The notes beneath the pieces were generated by a model, which did not search any database, was not told where the DNA came from, and saw only the letters and a program-made list of their open reading frames with translations. From Chloroflexota bacterium (GTDB lineage Bacteria > Chloroflexota > Limnocylindria > Limnocylindrales > CSP1-4), in the NCBI GenBank assembly GCA_021786385.1, contig JAJYNJ010000065.1, positions 1 to 60,788 of the forward strand: a stretch of DNA of 60,788 bases. Reading direction: 5' to 3'. Positions 51,892 through 58,908 of the stretch are shown piece after piece; position 1 is the stretch's first letter, and the number at the start of each line of letters is the position of its first letter. The position numbers were made by a program, and so were the translations under genes.

Positions 51892-52458
51892 TCATGCCCC
51901 GCCGGCTGGCCCGGTCGCCTGCGCCTGGCCCTCGATAGATCCGACCGACCCGGACGACGCCGGCTGCGCCGCGATCGGGGCGACCGTGGCGTTGGCGAGC
52001 ATGCGCAGCGTCGCCGGAGAGACGGCGAAGACGGCGTTCTGGGCGCCCGCCGCGGCCCAGACGATCTGGTGCCGGCCGAGCGCGGGATCCATCACCACCC
52101 GGATCGGTCGGCTGTGGCCGAAGGGGGGGATGCCACCGATCACGAAGCCGGTGAGCGCATTCGCCTCACGCGCGGTTGCCCGGCGGATGCCCGGTTCGCC
52201 GAGGACGGCCGCCAGCTGTGCCACGTCGACGCGGTCCGGACCGGCGACCAGGACCACGTACGGCTCCAGCTCGCCGTCCTCTCGCGGCGCGACGAAGACG
52301 AGGCTCTTCACGATCTGGCCGAGCTCTGCACCGACCGCGTGCGCGGCCTCCTCGGCGGTGTGGGTGCTCTCCGGGAAGGTGACGATCTCGATCGTCACGC
52401 CCTTCCGGGCCGCGGTGTCGAAGACGCGTTGTAGTGGCGGAGCGAGCGGATCGGGCAC
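51892..52458 (-). CDS. YbaK/prolyl-tRNA-editing-domain protein
   Basis: A 188-residue aminoacyl-tRNA deacylase-like protein. Residues about 8-155 show the fold signatures THTAEEAAHAVGAELGQIVKSLVF with the conserved Lys, VVLVAGPDRVDVAQL, ANALTGFVIGGIPPFGH and VWAAAGAQNAVFAVSP. Members clear mischarged tRNAs (Cys- or Ala-tRNA(Pro)). A Gly/Ala/Ser/Gln-rich tail follows. GTG 52458 is leaderless. It is the second tRNA-editing factor in the window after the AlaX-like protein. Confidence 0.88.
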   Translation of the reverse strand: MPDPLAPPLQRVFDTAARKGVTIEIVTFPESTHTAEEAAHAVGAELGQIVKSLVFVAPREDGELEPYVVLVAGPDRVDVAQLAAVLGEPGIRRATAREANALTGFVIGGIPPFGHSRPIRVVMDPALGRHQIVWAAAGAQNAVFAVSPATLRMLANATVAPIAAQPASSGSVGSIEGQAQATGPAGGA

Positions 52459-52465
52459 GGCCGCG

Positions 52466-52471
52466 AGTCTA
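52466..52471 (-). promoter_or_regulatory. -10 box of a leaderless transcript (YbaK-like)
   Basis: TAGACT on the minus strand, 7 nt before GTG 52458. Confidence 0.6.
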
Positions 52472-52554
52472 TCACGCGACCCGCGATCGACGAGGGCGGT
52501 GGCCGACTGCTGGCCGTCTTCGCCGAGCGCGTCCCGTCAGTCGCCGGTCGCTGT

Positions 52555-52560
52555 CAGAAT
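52555..52560 (+). promoter_or_regulatory. -10 box of a leaderless transcript (HAD hydrolase)
   Basis: CAGAAT, 6 nt before GTG 52567. Confidence 0.5.
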
Positions 52561-52566
52561 GGTGTC

Positions 52567-53256
52567 GTGCGACTGCTTCACCGGGGACGTCCGCCCCGTG
52601 ATGTCCTGCGTGCGCTCGACGAGCGTCCGGTCTGGGCGTTCGACTGGGACGGCACGCTCATCGACTCGATCGCGCGGACCAAGGCCACCTACCGCGAGAT
52701 CTTCCGCGAGCTCGATCTGCCCTTCGACGATGCGCTCTTCCAGCGCCACTACGCGCCCGACTGGCGGCGCATGTACCAGAGCCTGGGCATTCCGAGTGAG
52801 CTCTGGCCGCGTATCGATCGACGCTGGGTCGAGATCTTCGAGACGGAAGTCTCCGCGCTCGTACCGGGCGCCGCGGAGACACTCCAGTGGCTGCGCAGCC
52901 GGGGCCGCCGCATCGCGCTCGTCACCGCCGGCCATCGGGAACGGCTGGAACTTGAGCTGAAGGCGACAGGGCTCGTCGACATGTTCGAGACCGCCGTGTA
53001 CGGGAACGAGGTGCCCCATCAGAAGCCGGATCCCGCGCCGCTCCTGATGGCAGCGCGCTACCTGCGTGTGGAACCGGGCGAGATCGTGCTGGTCGCCGAT
53101 GCCCCCGACGACATGCTGATGGCGAAACGGGCCGGCGCGCTGCCCGTGGGCGTCCTCACCGGCTCGGCGGCGGCGCGGAGCCTGCGGAACGGCGGGGCGC
53201 GCTGGATCGCGCGCGACGTCGCGGCGGTGGTCTCCCCACTCCGGGACGGCCGGTAG
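52567..53256 (+). CDS. HAD-family phosphatase
   Basis: A 229-residue haloacid-dehalogenase-type hydrolase. Motif I is FDWDGTLIDS with both catalytic Asp; motif II is ALVTAGHRE; the motif III Lys is in VPHQKPDPAPLL; motif IV is VLVADAPDDML. The helical cap between motifs I and II fits the phosphoglycolate-phosphatase-like class. It lies upstream of the thiamine riboswitch operon but has its own promoter; the substrate is unknown. Confidence 0.88.
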   Translation: MRLLHRGRPPRDVLRALDERPVWAFDWDGTLIDSIARTKATYREIFRELDLPFDDALFQRHYAPDWRRMYQSLGIPSELWPRIDRRWVEIFETEVSALVPGAAETLQWLRSRGRRIALVTAGHRERLELELKATGLVDMFETAVYGNEVPHQKPDPAPLLMAARYLRVEPGEIVLVADAPDDMLMAKRAGALPVGVLTGSAAARSLRNGGARWIARDVAAVVSPLRDGR

Positions 53257-53262
53257 TACCAT
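53257..53262 (+). promoter_or_regulatory. -10 box of the thiamine operon
   Basis: TACCAT, immediately after the HAD gene stop and 20 bp before the riboswitch aptamer. Confidence 0.5.
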
Positions 53263-53281
53263 CGCGGCACAACCGAAGAGC

Positions 53282-53372
53282 GGACAGGGGAGCACCACCG
53301 GTGGTGCTGAGAGTGCGGCCAGGGCCGCAGACCCTCGGAACCTGATCTGGGTCGTACCAGCGAAGGGAGTCC
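53282..53372 (+). ncRNA. TPP riboswitch (THI element)
   Basis: All conserved parts are present: P1 closing pair GGAC/GTCC, GGGGAGC, CTGAGAGT after a P3-type stem, GACCCTCGGAACCTGATCTGG and GTACCAGCGAAGGGAGT. It senses thiamine diphosphate and controls the downstream kinase and transporter genes. Confidence 0.95.
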
Positions 53373-53380
53373 AAGCGCGC

Positions 53381-53405
53381 GACCTCTGTCCGAGAGACGG
53401 AGGTC
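53381..53405 (+). promoter_or_regulatory. ribosome-site sequestering hairpin of the TPP riboswitch
   Basis: GACCTCTGTC and GACGGAGGTC form a 10-bp stem (one G-U pair) with a 5-nt loop. The 3' arm contains GGAGG (53399-53403), which lies 5 nt before GTG 53409. This indicates control of translation rather than termination. Confidence 0.7.
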
Positions 53406-53408
53406 GTT

Positions 53409-54281
53409 GTGTATGCGGCGCTGAAGGCGCTCCTCGTCGGCAACGGGCGCGTGCCGTCGCGGGCGAGCCTGCCGCGCGAGGTCTTCGAGCACGTCGGGTT
53501 CGTGGTCGCCGCGGACGGCGGCGCCGCGGCCTGCGGATCGCTCGGCCTGCGGCCAGATCTCGTCGTCGGCGATTTCGACTCGGCCGAGCCCGCCGTCATC
53601 GAGCGCCTCGCCCGTGCCGGCGCTGTTGTGCGGCGGGTGGCTGCGGAGAAGGACGAGAGCGACCTGGAGCTCGGGCTGCGTGCGGCGATCGAGCGGGGCG
53701 CCGATCTGGTCGTCGCCCTCGGCGCCCTCGGAGGTCCGCGCATCGAGCACACCCTCGCGGCGATCGGCCTGCTGCAGGTGGCCGACGAGGCTGGGGTCGC
53801 CATGGCGATCGTGGACGACCGCTCGACGCTGAGGTTGCTCGGCCAGGGCTGCGGCCGCGACGGGCCACCTCGGCTCGAGATCAGGGGCGCTCCTGGCGAC
53901 TATGTCTCGCTCTTCCCCTGGGGCGGCGACGTCCCGGGGGTCGTGACCGAGGGGCTGCGGTACCCCGTGCGGCACGAGACGCTCCGCATGGGGCCGTCCC
54001 GCGGCCTTTCGAACGAGCTGCTCGGCCCGGCTGCGGCCGTCCGCTGTCAGTCGGGCCGTCTGCTCGTCGTCCATACCCGTCGGTCGGCCGTGGAGCCTCC
54101 GGCCGAGGGGCTGCGGTACCCCGTGCGCGACGAGACGCTCCGCATGGGGCCGTCCCGCGGCCTTTCGAACGAGCTGCTCGGCCCGGCTGCGGCCGTCCGC
54201 TGTCGGTCGGGCCGTCTGCTCGTCGTCCATACCCGTCGGTCGGCCGTGGAGCCTCCGGCGGGAGAGCACAGGGAGGAGTGA
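53409..54281 (+). CDS. thiN: thiamine pyrophosphokinase with duplicated thiamine-binding domain
   Basis: Transfers pyrophosphate from ATP to thiamine. The catalytic N-terminal domain has VVAADGGAAAC, PDLVVGDFDSAEP and EKDESDLELGL. The C-terminal thiamine-binding beta domain (EGLRYPV, then MGPSRGLSNELLG and GRLLVVHTR) is present twice in tandem, 52 residues each and nearly identical, which makes the protein 290 residues instead of about 220. GTG 53409 has GGAGG 5 nt upstream inside the riboswitch-controlled hairpin. It precedes the ECF transporter genes. Whether the extra domain is folded or functional is unknown. Confidence 0.9.
   Translation: MYAALKALLVGNGRVPSRASLPREVFEHVGFVVAADGGAAACGSLGLRPDLVVGDFDSAEPAVIERLARAGAVVRRVAAEKDESDLELGLRAAIERGADLVVALGALGGPRIEHTLAAIGLLQVADEAGVAMAIVDDRSTLRLLGQGCGRDGPPRLEIRGAPGDYVSLFPWGGDVPGVVTEGLRYPVRHETLRMGPSRGLSNELLGPAAAVRCQSGRLLVVHTRRSAVEPPAEGLRYPVRDETLRMGPSRGLSNELLGPAAAVRCRSGRLLVVHTRRSAVEPPAGEHREE
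53949..54260 (+). repeat. 156-bp in-frame tandem duplication in thiN
   Basis: Copy 1 is 53949-54104 and copy 2 is 54105-54260. They differ at about four bases (changing His to Asp and Gln to Arg), so the duplication is recent. Confidence 0.95.
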
Positions 54282-54285
54282 ATCG

Positions 54286-54888
54286 ATGACTGGTCGTGCC
54301 GCGCCCTACGGGGGCTCCTTCGCGGCGCCCGACACGCGTTGGCGGACGCGCGACATCGTAGTGACGGCCGTGATCGCCGTCGCGTTCGGTGTCGTCTTCT
54401 GGGCGTGGGACTACGTCTGGGGGTACACCGCGCCGCTCTTCTCGTCGTTTGCGCCGGGGGAGTACATCGGCAGCGGCGTCTGGCTGATGCCGGCCGTCGT
54501 CGCCCCGCTGATCGTGCGTAAGCCCGGGGCTGCGCTCTTCGCGGAGCTGGTGGCGGCGATCGTGTCCGCGCTGTTGGGCAACCAGTGGGCGCTCGATGTG
54601 GTCCTCTCGGGGCTCTTGCAGGGGGCCGGCGCCGAGCTCGTCTTCCTGGCCGCGCGATACCGCCGCTGGACGCTGCCCACCGCGCTCGCCGCGGCTGCGG
54701 GGTCGGCGATCGGTGAAGTGGTCCACGACATCCCGATCTACTACCCGACGATCGGCGCGGTCCTGCAGGGCTCGATCGTGGTGATCGCCGTCGTCTCGGC
54801 GGTGGGTATCGCGGGCCTGGGCAGTTGGTGGCTCGTCCGCGCCTTGCGCCGGGCGGGCGTCCTCGAGGGCTTCCCATCGAACGCCTGA
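54286..54888 (+). CDS. ykoE: ECF transporter substrate-binding subunit, YkoE-like
   Basis: A 200-residue membrane S component with about five or six helices. The segment DIVVTAVIAVAFGVVFWAWDYVWGYTAPLF and the later NQWALDVVLSGLLQGAGAELVFLAARYR match the YkoE family, proposed to bind hydroxymethylpyrimidine or a thiamine precursor. It starts 4 bp after thiN and sits under the TPP riboswitch, consistent with thiamine-precursor uptake. The ATPase gene follows by overlap. Confidence 0.88.
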   Translation: MTGRAAPYGGSFAAPDTRWRTRDIVVTAVIAVAFGVVFWAWDYVWGYTAPLFSSFAPGEYIGSGVWLMPAVVAPLIVRKPGAALFAELVAAIVSALLGNQWALDVVLSGLLQGAGAELVFLAARYRRWTLPTALAAAAGSAIGEVVHDIPIYYPTIGAVLQGSIVVIAVVSAVGIAGLGSWWLVRALRRAGVLEGFPSNA

Positions 54889-56342
54889 GCGGTGGGGCGC
54901 GCCGGAGCACGGAGCGGGCGGGCGACGGCTCGGAGAACGGGGCGCCGCCCGAGATCGTCGCTCGCGACTTCGGCTGGACCTACCGTGGGCGTGGGCGGCC
55001 AGCGCTCTCGGGTCTCTCCTTCCGGGTCGCGGCGGGTCAGGCCCTCCTCGTGATCGGGCCATCGGGCAGCGGCAAGAGCACGCTCGCCCGCGCGCTCACG
55101 GGGCTGGTGCCGCACGAGCTGCCCGGCACGTGGGCGGGGTCACTGCGGGTCGGGGAGCTCGATGTCGCGTCGACTCCGGCCCAGCTCCTGAGCGCCCGCG
55201 CCGGGATCGTGTTTCAGGAGCCCGAGAGCCAGCTGGTGATGCCGCGGGTCGAGGACGAGGTGGCGTTCGGGCTGGAGAACCGCGGCTGGGAGCGGCCGGC
55301 GATGCAGGCGCGCGTCCGTGAGATGCTCGCTGACGTGGGGCTAGCGGGTTTCGAGCACCGGGCGACGGCGGGACTTTCCGGAGGCGAACAACAGCGCCTG
55401 GCGATCGCCGACGTGCTGGCCCCGATGCCCGGGCTCCTCGTGTTCGATGAGCCGACCGCCAACCTCGATCCGCCCGGCATGGCCAGCGTCTTCGAGCGGT
55501 TGCGGTCCTTGGTGGCGACGCGCGGGCGGACGATCGTGATCATCGAGCATCGCCTCGATGCTGCGCTCCCGCTGGCGGACCTCGTGCTCCTGCTCGACGC
55601 CGAGGGGCGCCAGATCGCGTGTGGCGCGCCCGAGGAAGTGGGCCGCCGCCATGCCGCCACGCTTGCGCGGATCGGTAGCTGGGTGCCGCACGCGTGGCGC
55701 CCGTGGGTCACGCCGGGCCGCCAGCCCACCCGAGGCTGGCCCTCGGGCGCTGCCATGGCGGCGGATGCCGGGGCATCGCGCCGCATCCCTCCGACAGTCC
55801 GGCGGCATCCCGTGCTCCGCGCTACCGCGCTGACCGCGCGCTACCCGTCTGGCGCCGATGGATCGCCCCGCACGGCTCTCTCCGCATCCCGTGCTCCGCG
55901 CTACCGCGCTGACCGCACGCTACCCGTCTGGCGCCGATGGATCGCCCCGCACGGCTCTCTCCGACGTCTCCTTCGAGCTGCACGCTGGGGAACGCGTCGC
56001 CCTCGTGGGGCCCAACGGGTCCGGCAAGTCCACGCTCCTCTTCGTGCTGGCCGGCGCCCGTCGGCCCGATGCGGGCAGCGTCCGCGTCGGGGACGGCACC
56101 CGGGAGCCGAGCACGGACCCCGCACGCCTGAGAGGGCGGGACCTTGCCCGCCTGCTCGGGCTCGTCTTCCAGAACCCCGAGCTCGGCTTCGTCGGGCGGA
56201 CCTGTGCCGCCGAGGTGGCGGCGAGCCTGCCGGCGATCGGGCGACCCGCGGACCCGGCCGATCCGGCTGTGCGGGCCGCGCTCGCCGCCTTCGGTCTGGA
56301 GGCGCTGGCAACGGAGGATCCGTTCCGCATCAGCGAGGGTGA
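54825..56342 (+). CDS. ykoD: first half of a split ECF transporter double ATPase (YkoD-like), frameshifted
   Basis: Energy-coupling ATPase domain 1: Walker A GPSGSGKST, Q-loop IVFQEPESQLV, signature LSGGEQQRLAIA, Walker B LLVFDEPTANLD and H-loop IEHRLD. YkoD normally continues into a second ATPase domain in the same chain. Here a 79-bp tandem duplication at 55805-55962 shifts the frame, so after about residue 353 the product reads non-native Arg/Pro/Ala-rich sequence until the stop at 56342. GTG 54825 is the only canonical in-frame start, inside ykoE; a CTG at 54885 overlapping the ykoE stop is an alternative. Confidence 0.75.
   Translation: MVARPRLAPGGRPRGLPIERLSGGARRSTERAGDGSENGAPPEIVARDFGWTYRGRGRPALSGLSFRVAAGQALLVIGPSGSGKSTLARALTGLVPHELPGTWAGSLRVGELDVASTPAQLLSARAGIVFQEPESQLVMPRVEDEVAFGLENRGWERPAMQARVREMLADVGLAGFEHRATAGLSGGEQQRLAIADVLAPMPGLLVFDEPTANLDPPGMASVFERLRSLVATRGRTIVIIEHRLDAALPLADLVLLLDAEGRQIACGAPEEVGRRHAATLARIGSWVPHAWRPWVTPGRQPTRGWPSGAAMAADAGASRRIPPTVRRHPVLRATALTARYPSGADGSPRTALSASRAPRYRADRTLPVWRRWIAPHGSLRRLLRAARWGTRRPRGAQRVRQVHAPLRAGRRPSARCGQRPRRGRHPGAEHGPRTPERAGPCPPARARLPEPRARLRRADLCRRGGGEPAGDRATRGPGRSGCAGRARRLRSGGAGNGGSVPHQRG
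55805..55962 (+). repeat. 79-bp tandem duplication that splits ykoD
   Basis: Copy 1 is 55805-55883 and copy 2 is 55884-55962, identical at 78 of 79 positions (G55838 against A55917). Because 79 is not a multiple of 3, the frame changes; removing one copy would rejoin the two ATPase domains in frame. Confidence 0.95.
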
Positions 56343-56688
56343 GCAGCGCCGGCTCGGGATCGCCGCGACCAGCATCGCGCGCCCGGCGATCTTGCTGCTC
56401 GACGAGCCGACGTTCGCGCTCGACCGGCGCGCCACCGAGGCGGTGATCGGGCTGCTCGACCGTCTCCGCAGCGACGGGCGGGCGCAGCTGATGGCGACCC
56501 ACGATCCGCGGCTGATCCCGGCCTGCGACCGGGCGGTCGCGCTCGATGGGGGTCGGGTCGTGTTTGAGGGCACCGCGGCGGCGTTCCTCGTCGACCCGCC
56601 CTACCGACCCGCCGATCCGTGGCGCGACGCGGCGCCTCGCAGCGACGGTTCTGCAACCGACGCTCTTCCGGCGGGGCGAGGCCCGTGA
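55858..56688 (+). CDS. ykoD: second half of the split ECF transporter ATPase (YkoD-like)
   Basis: Energy-coupling ATPase domain 2, 276 residues as an independent ORF: Walker A GPNGSGKST, Q-loop LVFQNPELGFV, divergent signature ISEGEQRRLGIA, Walker B ILLLDEPTFALD and H-loop ATHDPRL. The ATG at 55858 lies inside the first repeat copy and is in frame with this domain only because of the duplication; it has no good ribosome site. The stop overlaps the GTG of the permease gene. If translated, the two halves could assemble like separate EcfA1/EcfA2 subunits; this is inference. Confidence 0.75.
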   Translation: MDRPARLSPHPVLRATALTARYPSGADGSPRTALSDVSFELHAGERVALVGPNGSGKSTLLFVLAGARRPDAGSVRVGDGTREPSTDPARLRGRDLARLLGLVFQNPELGFVGRTCAAEVAASLPAIGRPADPADPAVRAALAAFGLEALATEDPFRISEGEQRRLGIAATSIARPAILLLDEPTFALDRRATEAVIGLLDRLRSDGRAQLMATHDPRLIPACDRAVALDGGRVVFEGTAAAFLVDPPYRPADPWRDAAPRSDGSATDALPAGRGP

Positions 56689-57473
56689 GTTTCCTGCCCG
56701 CGCCGCTGGAGCCGGTCCGGCCGGCGCTCCTGACGCGCGTTGCGCCGGTCACGCGCATCGTCGTCGGCGTGGCGTGGCTCGCCGTCGCGGTGGTCGCGGC
56801 GGGGCCCACCGTGCCCTTCGCCCTCGGGGTACTTGCCGCGGCGGTCCTGGTCGTCTGCTCCGGCCTGCCGATCGGCCGCGTGCCGCGCCGCCTGGCGCCA
56901 CTCGGCCTCGCGGCGCTCGGCCTCGGGCTCGTCACCGTGCTGGTGAACCCGGCCAATGGCGACCCGACTGCCGTCACCCTCATGCGCGCCGGTCCACTGC
57001 GGGTGACGGAGCCGGCCCTCTGGGCGGGGGTCGCCATCGCCCTGCGCCTCGTGGTCATCGCGCTCGTGAGTCTGCTCGTCTTCGCGAGCTCCGACCCCAC
57101 GCGGTTGGCGGACTCGCTCGTGCAGCAGTGGCACATCCCCTACCGGTTCGCATACGGCACGCTCGCCGCGCTGCGGATCGTGCCGCTCCTGGCGGCCGAC
57201 TGGGCCGCGATCACCACCGTGCGCCGGCTGCGCGGCATCGAACCGCACTCGCCTCGCGACCGGGTGACCGCCGTTGGGGGCGCACTGCTGGTCCTGCTGG
57301 TGACTGCGATCCGGCGGGCGGAGCGGATGGCCCTGGCGATGGATGCCCGCGGCTTCGACACGGCCCGTCCGCGCGGGACGTACCGTCCGAACTCGCTCAC
57401 GCGACTCGATGCGCTGGTCCTAGTACTGGGGCTGGGCGCAGTCGTGGCGGTGTTCGCGCTGGGGGTCCGCTGA
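56685..57473 (+). CDS. ykoC: ECF transporter T component, YkoC-like
   Basis: A 262-residue transmembrane scaffold with about five helices. The cytoplasmic coupling motifs are recognisable: TLAALRIVPLLAADWAAITTVRRLRG and the second Ala-Arg-Gly box MALAMDARGFDTARPR. GTG 56685 overlaps the preceding stop (GTGA). Together with YkoE and the ATPase domains it forms the transporter of the thiamine operon. Confidence 0.9.
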   Translation: MSFLPAPLEPVRPALLTRVAPVTRIVVGVAWLAVAVVAAGPTVPFALGVLAAAVLVVCSGLPIGRVPRRLAPLGLAALGLGLVTVLVNPANGDPTAVTLMRAGPLRVTEPALWAGVAIALRLVVIALVSLLVFASSDPTRLADSLVQQWHIPYRFAYGTLAALRIVPLLAADWAAITTVRRLRGIEPHSPRDRVTAVGGALLVLLVTAIRRAERMALAMDARGFDTARPRGTYRPNSLTRLDALVLVLGLGAVVAVFALGVR

Positions 57474-57474
57474 C

Positions 57475-57526
57475 GCCCCCCGGGCGCCCCCGGGCCGACG
57501 GCCCCCCGGGCGCCCCCGGGCCGACG
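57475..57526. repeat. 26-bp perfect tandem repeat, two copies
   Basis: Two identical 26-bp C/G-rich units (57475-57500 and 57501-57526) directly after the ykoC stop. Each holds CCCGGG motifs that could form alternative hairpins acting as terminator. Confidence 0.85.
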
Positions 57527-57546
57527 GCACACTTCGGCCGGCCGCG

Positions 57547-57552
57547 TATCCT
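57547..57552 (+). promoter_or_regulatory. -10 box of a leaderless transcript (peroxiredoxin)
   Basis: TATCCT, 6 nt before ATG 57559; the same hexamer and spacing as for the LuxR gene. Confidence 0.6.
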
Positions 57553-57558
57553 CGTGGC

Positions 57559-58041
57559 ATGAGCCAACTCAGACCCGGGGCTCCGGCCCCCGACTTCGAA
57601 CTTCCGGACGATGGCGGGACGCGGCATCGGCTCTCCGCGCAACGTCCTCGCCCGGTGGTGGTCTATTTCTATCCGAAGGACGACACGCCCGGCTGTACCA
57701 CCGAAGCCTGCGGTTTCCGCGATGCGAATGAGGAGATCCGCGCGCTCGGTGTCGAAGTGTGGGGCGTCAGCCCACAGGACGAACGCTCGCATGCCCGCTT
57801 CCGAGAGAAGTACGGGCTGAACTTCACGCTCCTGGCGGACGTCGACCACGCCGTCGCCGAGGCCTACGGCGTCTGGACCGAGAAGACCCGCTACGGGCGC
57901 ACGTACTGGGGCATCGCCCGTACGACGTTCCTGATCGACGGCGAGGGACGCATCGCCCGCATCTGGGAGCAGGTGCGACCCGAGGGCCATGCCGAGGAGG
58001 TCCTTGCCGAGCTGCGCGGGCTCCTGGCGACGCCGGCCTGA
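57559..58041 (+). CDS. bcp: Bcp-type peroxiredoxin (thiol peroxidase)
   Basis: A 160-residue cytoplasmic peroxidase reducing hydroperoxides with thioredoxin. The active site is YPKDDTPGCTTEACGFRD, with the peroxidatic Cys and a resolving Cys five residues later (atypical 2-Cys Bcp/PrxQ). Downstream VWGVSPQDERSHARFREKYGLNF and YWGIARTTFLIDGEG are typical. Leaderless start; no operon partner. Confidence 0.95.
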   Translation: MSQLRPGAPAPDFELPDDGGTRHRLSAQRPRPVVVYFYPKDDTPGCTTEACGFRDANEEIRALGVEVWGVSPQDERSHARFREKYGLNFTLLADVDHAVAEAYGVWTEKTRYGRTYWGIARTTFLIDGEGRIARIWEQVRPEGHAEEVLAELRGLLATPA

Positions 58042-58099
58042 GCTGTCCCGCCGCTCGCCGGTCGGATCGGAGGCGTGCCGCTCCGCCGGCCACCCGCGG

Positions 58100-58105
58100 T
58101 ACGAT
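58100..58105 (+). promoter_or_regulatory. -10 box of a leaderless transcript (PIG-L deacetylase)
   Basis: TACGAT, 7 nt before ATG 58113. Confidence 0.5.
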
Positions 58106-58112
58106 CCCCGAC

Positions 58113-58841
58113 ATGCCAGCCCAGCCGATACTCCACACCGAACGCCCCGCACGCCTGCTCGTCATCGTCGCACACCCAGACGACGCCGATTTCGGGCCGG
58201 CCGCCACCGTCTCGAGATGGATCGACGAGGGGACGGTCTCCGAGCTCGTCTGCTGCACGAGCGGCGACGCCGGCGCCGATGACCCGGAGACCGATCCGCT
58301 CGAGCTCGCCGCGGTGCGGGAGGCCGAGCAGCGTGCCGCCGCCGAGGTGGTCGGGTACCGCGAGGTCCACTTCTTGCACCAGCCCGACGGCGCCCTCGAG
58401 AACGACCTCCCGCTCCGCGAAGCACTCGTCCGCATCATCCGCACGGTGCGCCCCGATGCGGTCATGACGTCGGACCCCACCCATCTGTTCACGGCCGATG
58501 GCTTCGTCCAGCACGCCGACCACCGGGCGGCGGGGATCGCGGCCGTCGACGCCGTCTATCCCGCGGCTCGCAACGCGATGGCGTTCCCGCACCTCGCGAA
58601 GGCCGGGCTGGCCCCGCACGTCGTGCGCCGGCTCTACCTCTTCTGGCCCGCCGAGCCGAACGAGTGGGTCGACGTCAGCGGGTACGTGGAGCGCAAGCTC
58701 CACGCGCTGCGGGCGCACGTGAGCCAGCTGCGTGACCCGGACGGTACCGAGCGGCGGGTCCGCGAGCGTCTCGTGGAAGAGGGTCGGCTCGTGGGCGTCG
58801 AGGCGGCGGAGCCGTTCCGCGTCATCCGCATCGAACGATAG
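58113..58841 (+). CDS. PIG-L/LmbE family deacetylase
   Basis: A 242-residue zinc hydrolase. The metal site motifs are VAHPDDADFGPAA near the N-terminus and HADHRAAG (FVQHADH) in the middle, with TSGDAG between. Members remove N-acetyl groups from GlcNAc-type conjugates, including low-molecular-weight thiol precursors; the substrate here cannot be deduced. Leaderless start. Confidence 0.9.
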   Translation: MPAQPILHTERPARLLVIVAHPDDADFGPAATVSRWIDEGTVSELVCCTSGDAGADDPETDPLELAAVREAEQRAAAEVVGYREVHFLHQPDGALENDLPLREALVRIIRTVRPDAVMTSDPTHLFTADGFVQHADHRAAGIAAVDAVYPAARNAMAFPHLAKAGLAPHVVRRLYLFWPAEPNEWVDVSGYVERKLHALRAHVSQLRDPDGTERRVRERLVEEGRLVGVEAAEPFRVIRIER

Positions 58842-58908
58842 CGAGGGACTAGCGGGGAAGGGCCCACGGCGACGTTCGCGCCGCGGCGGACCAGGCCGGC
58901 CGCGGTCC

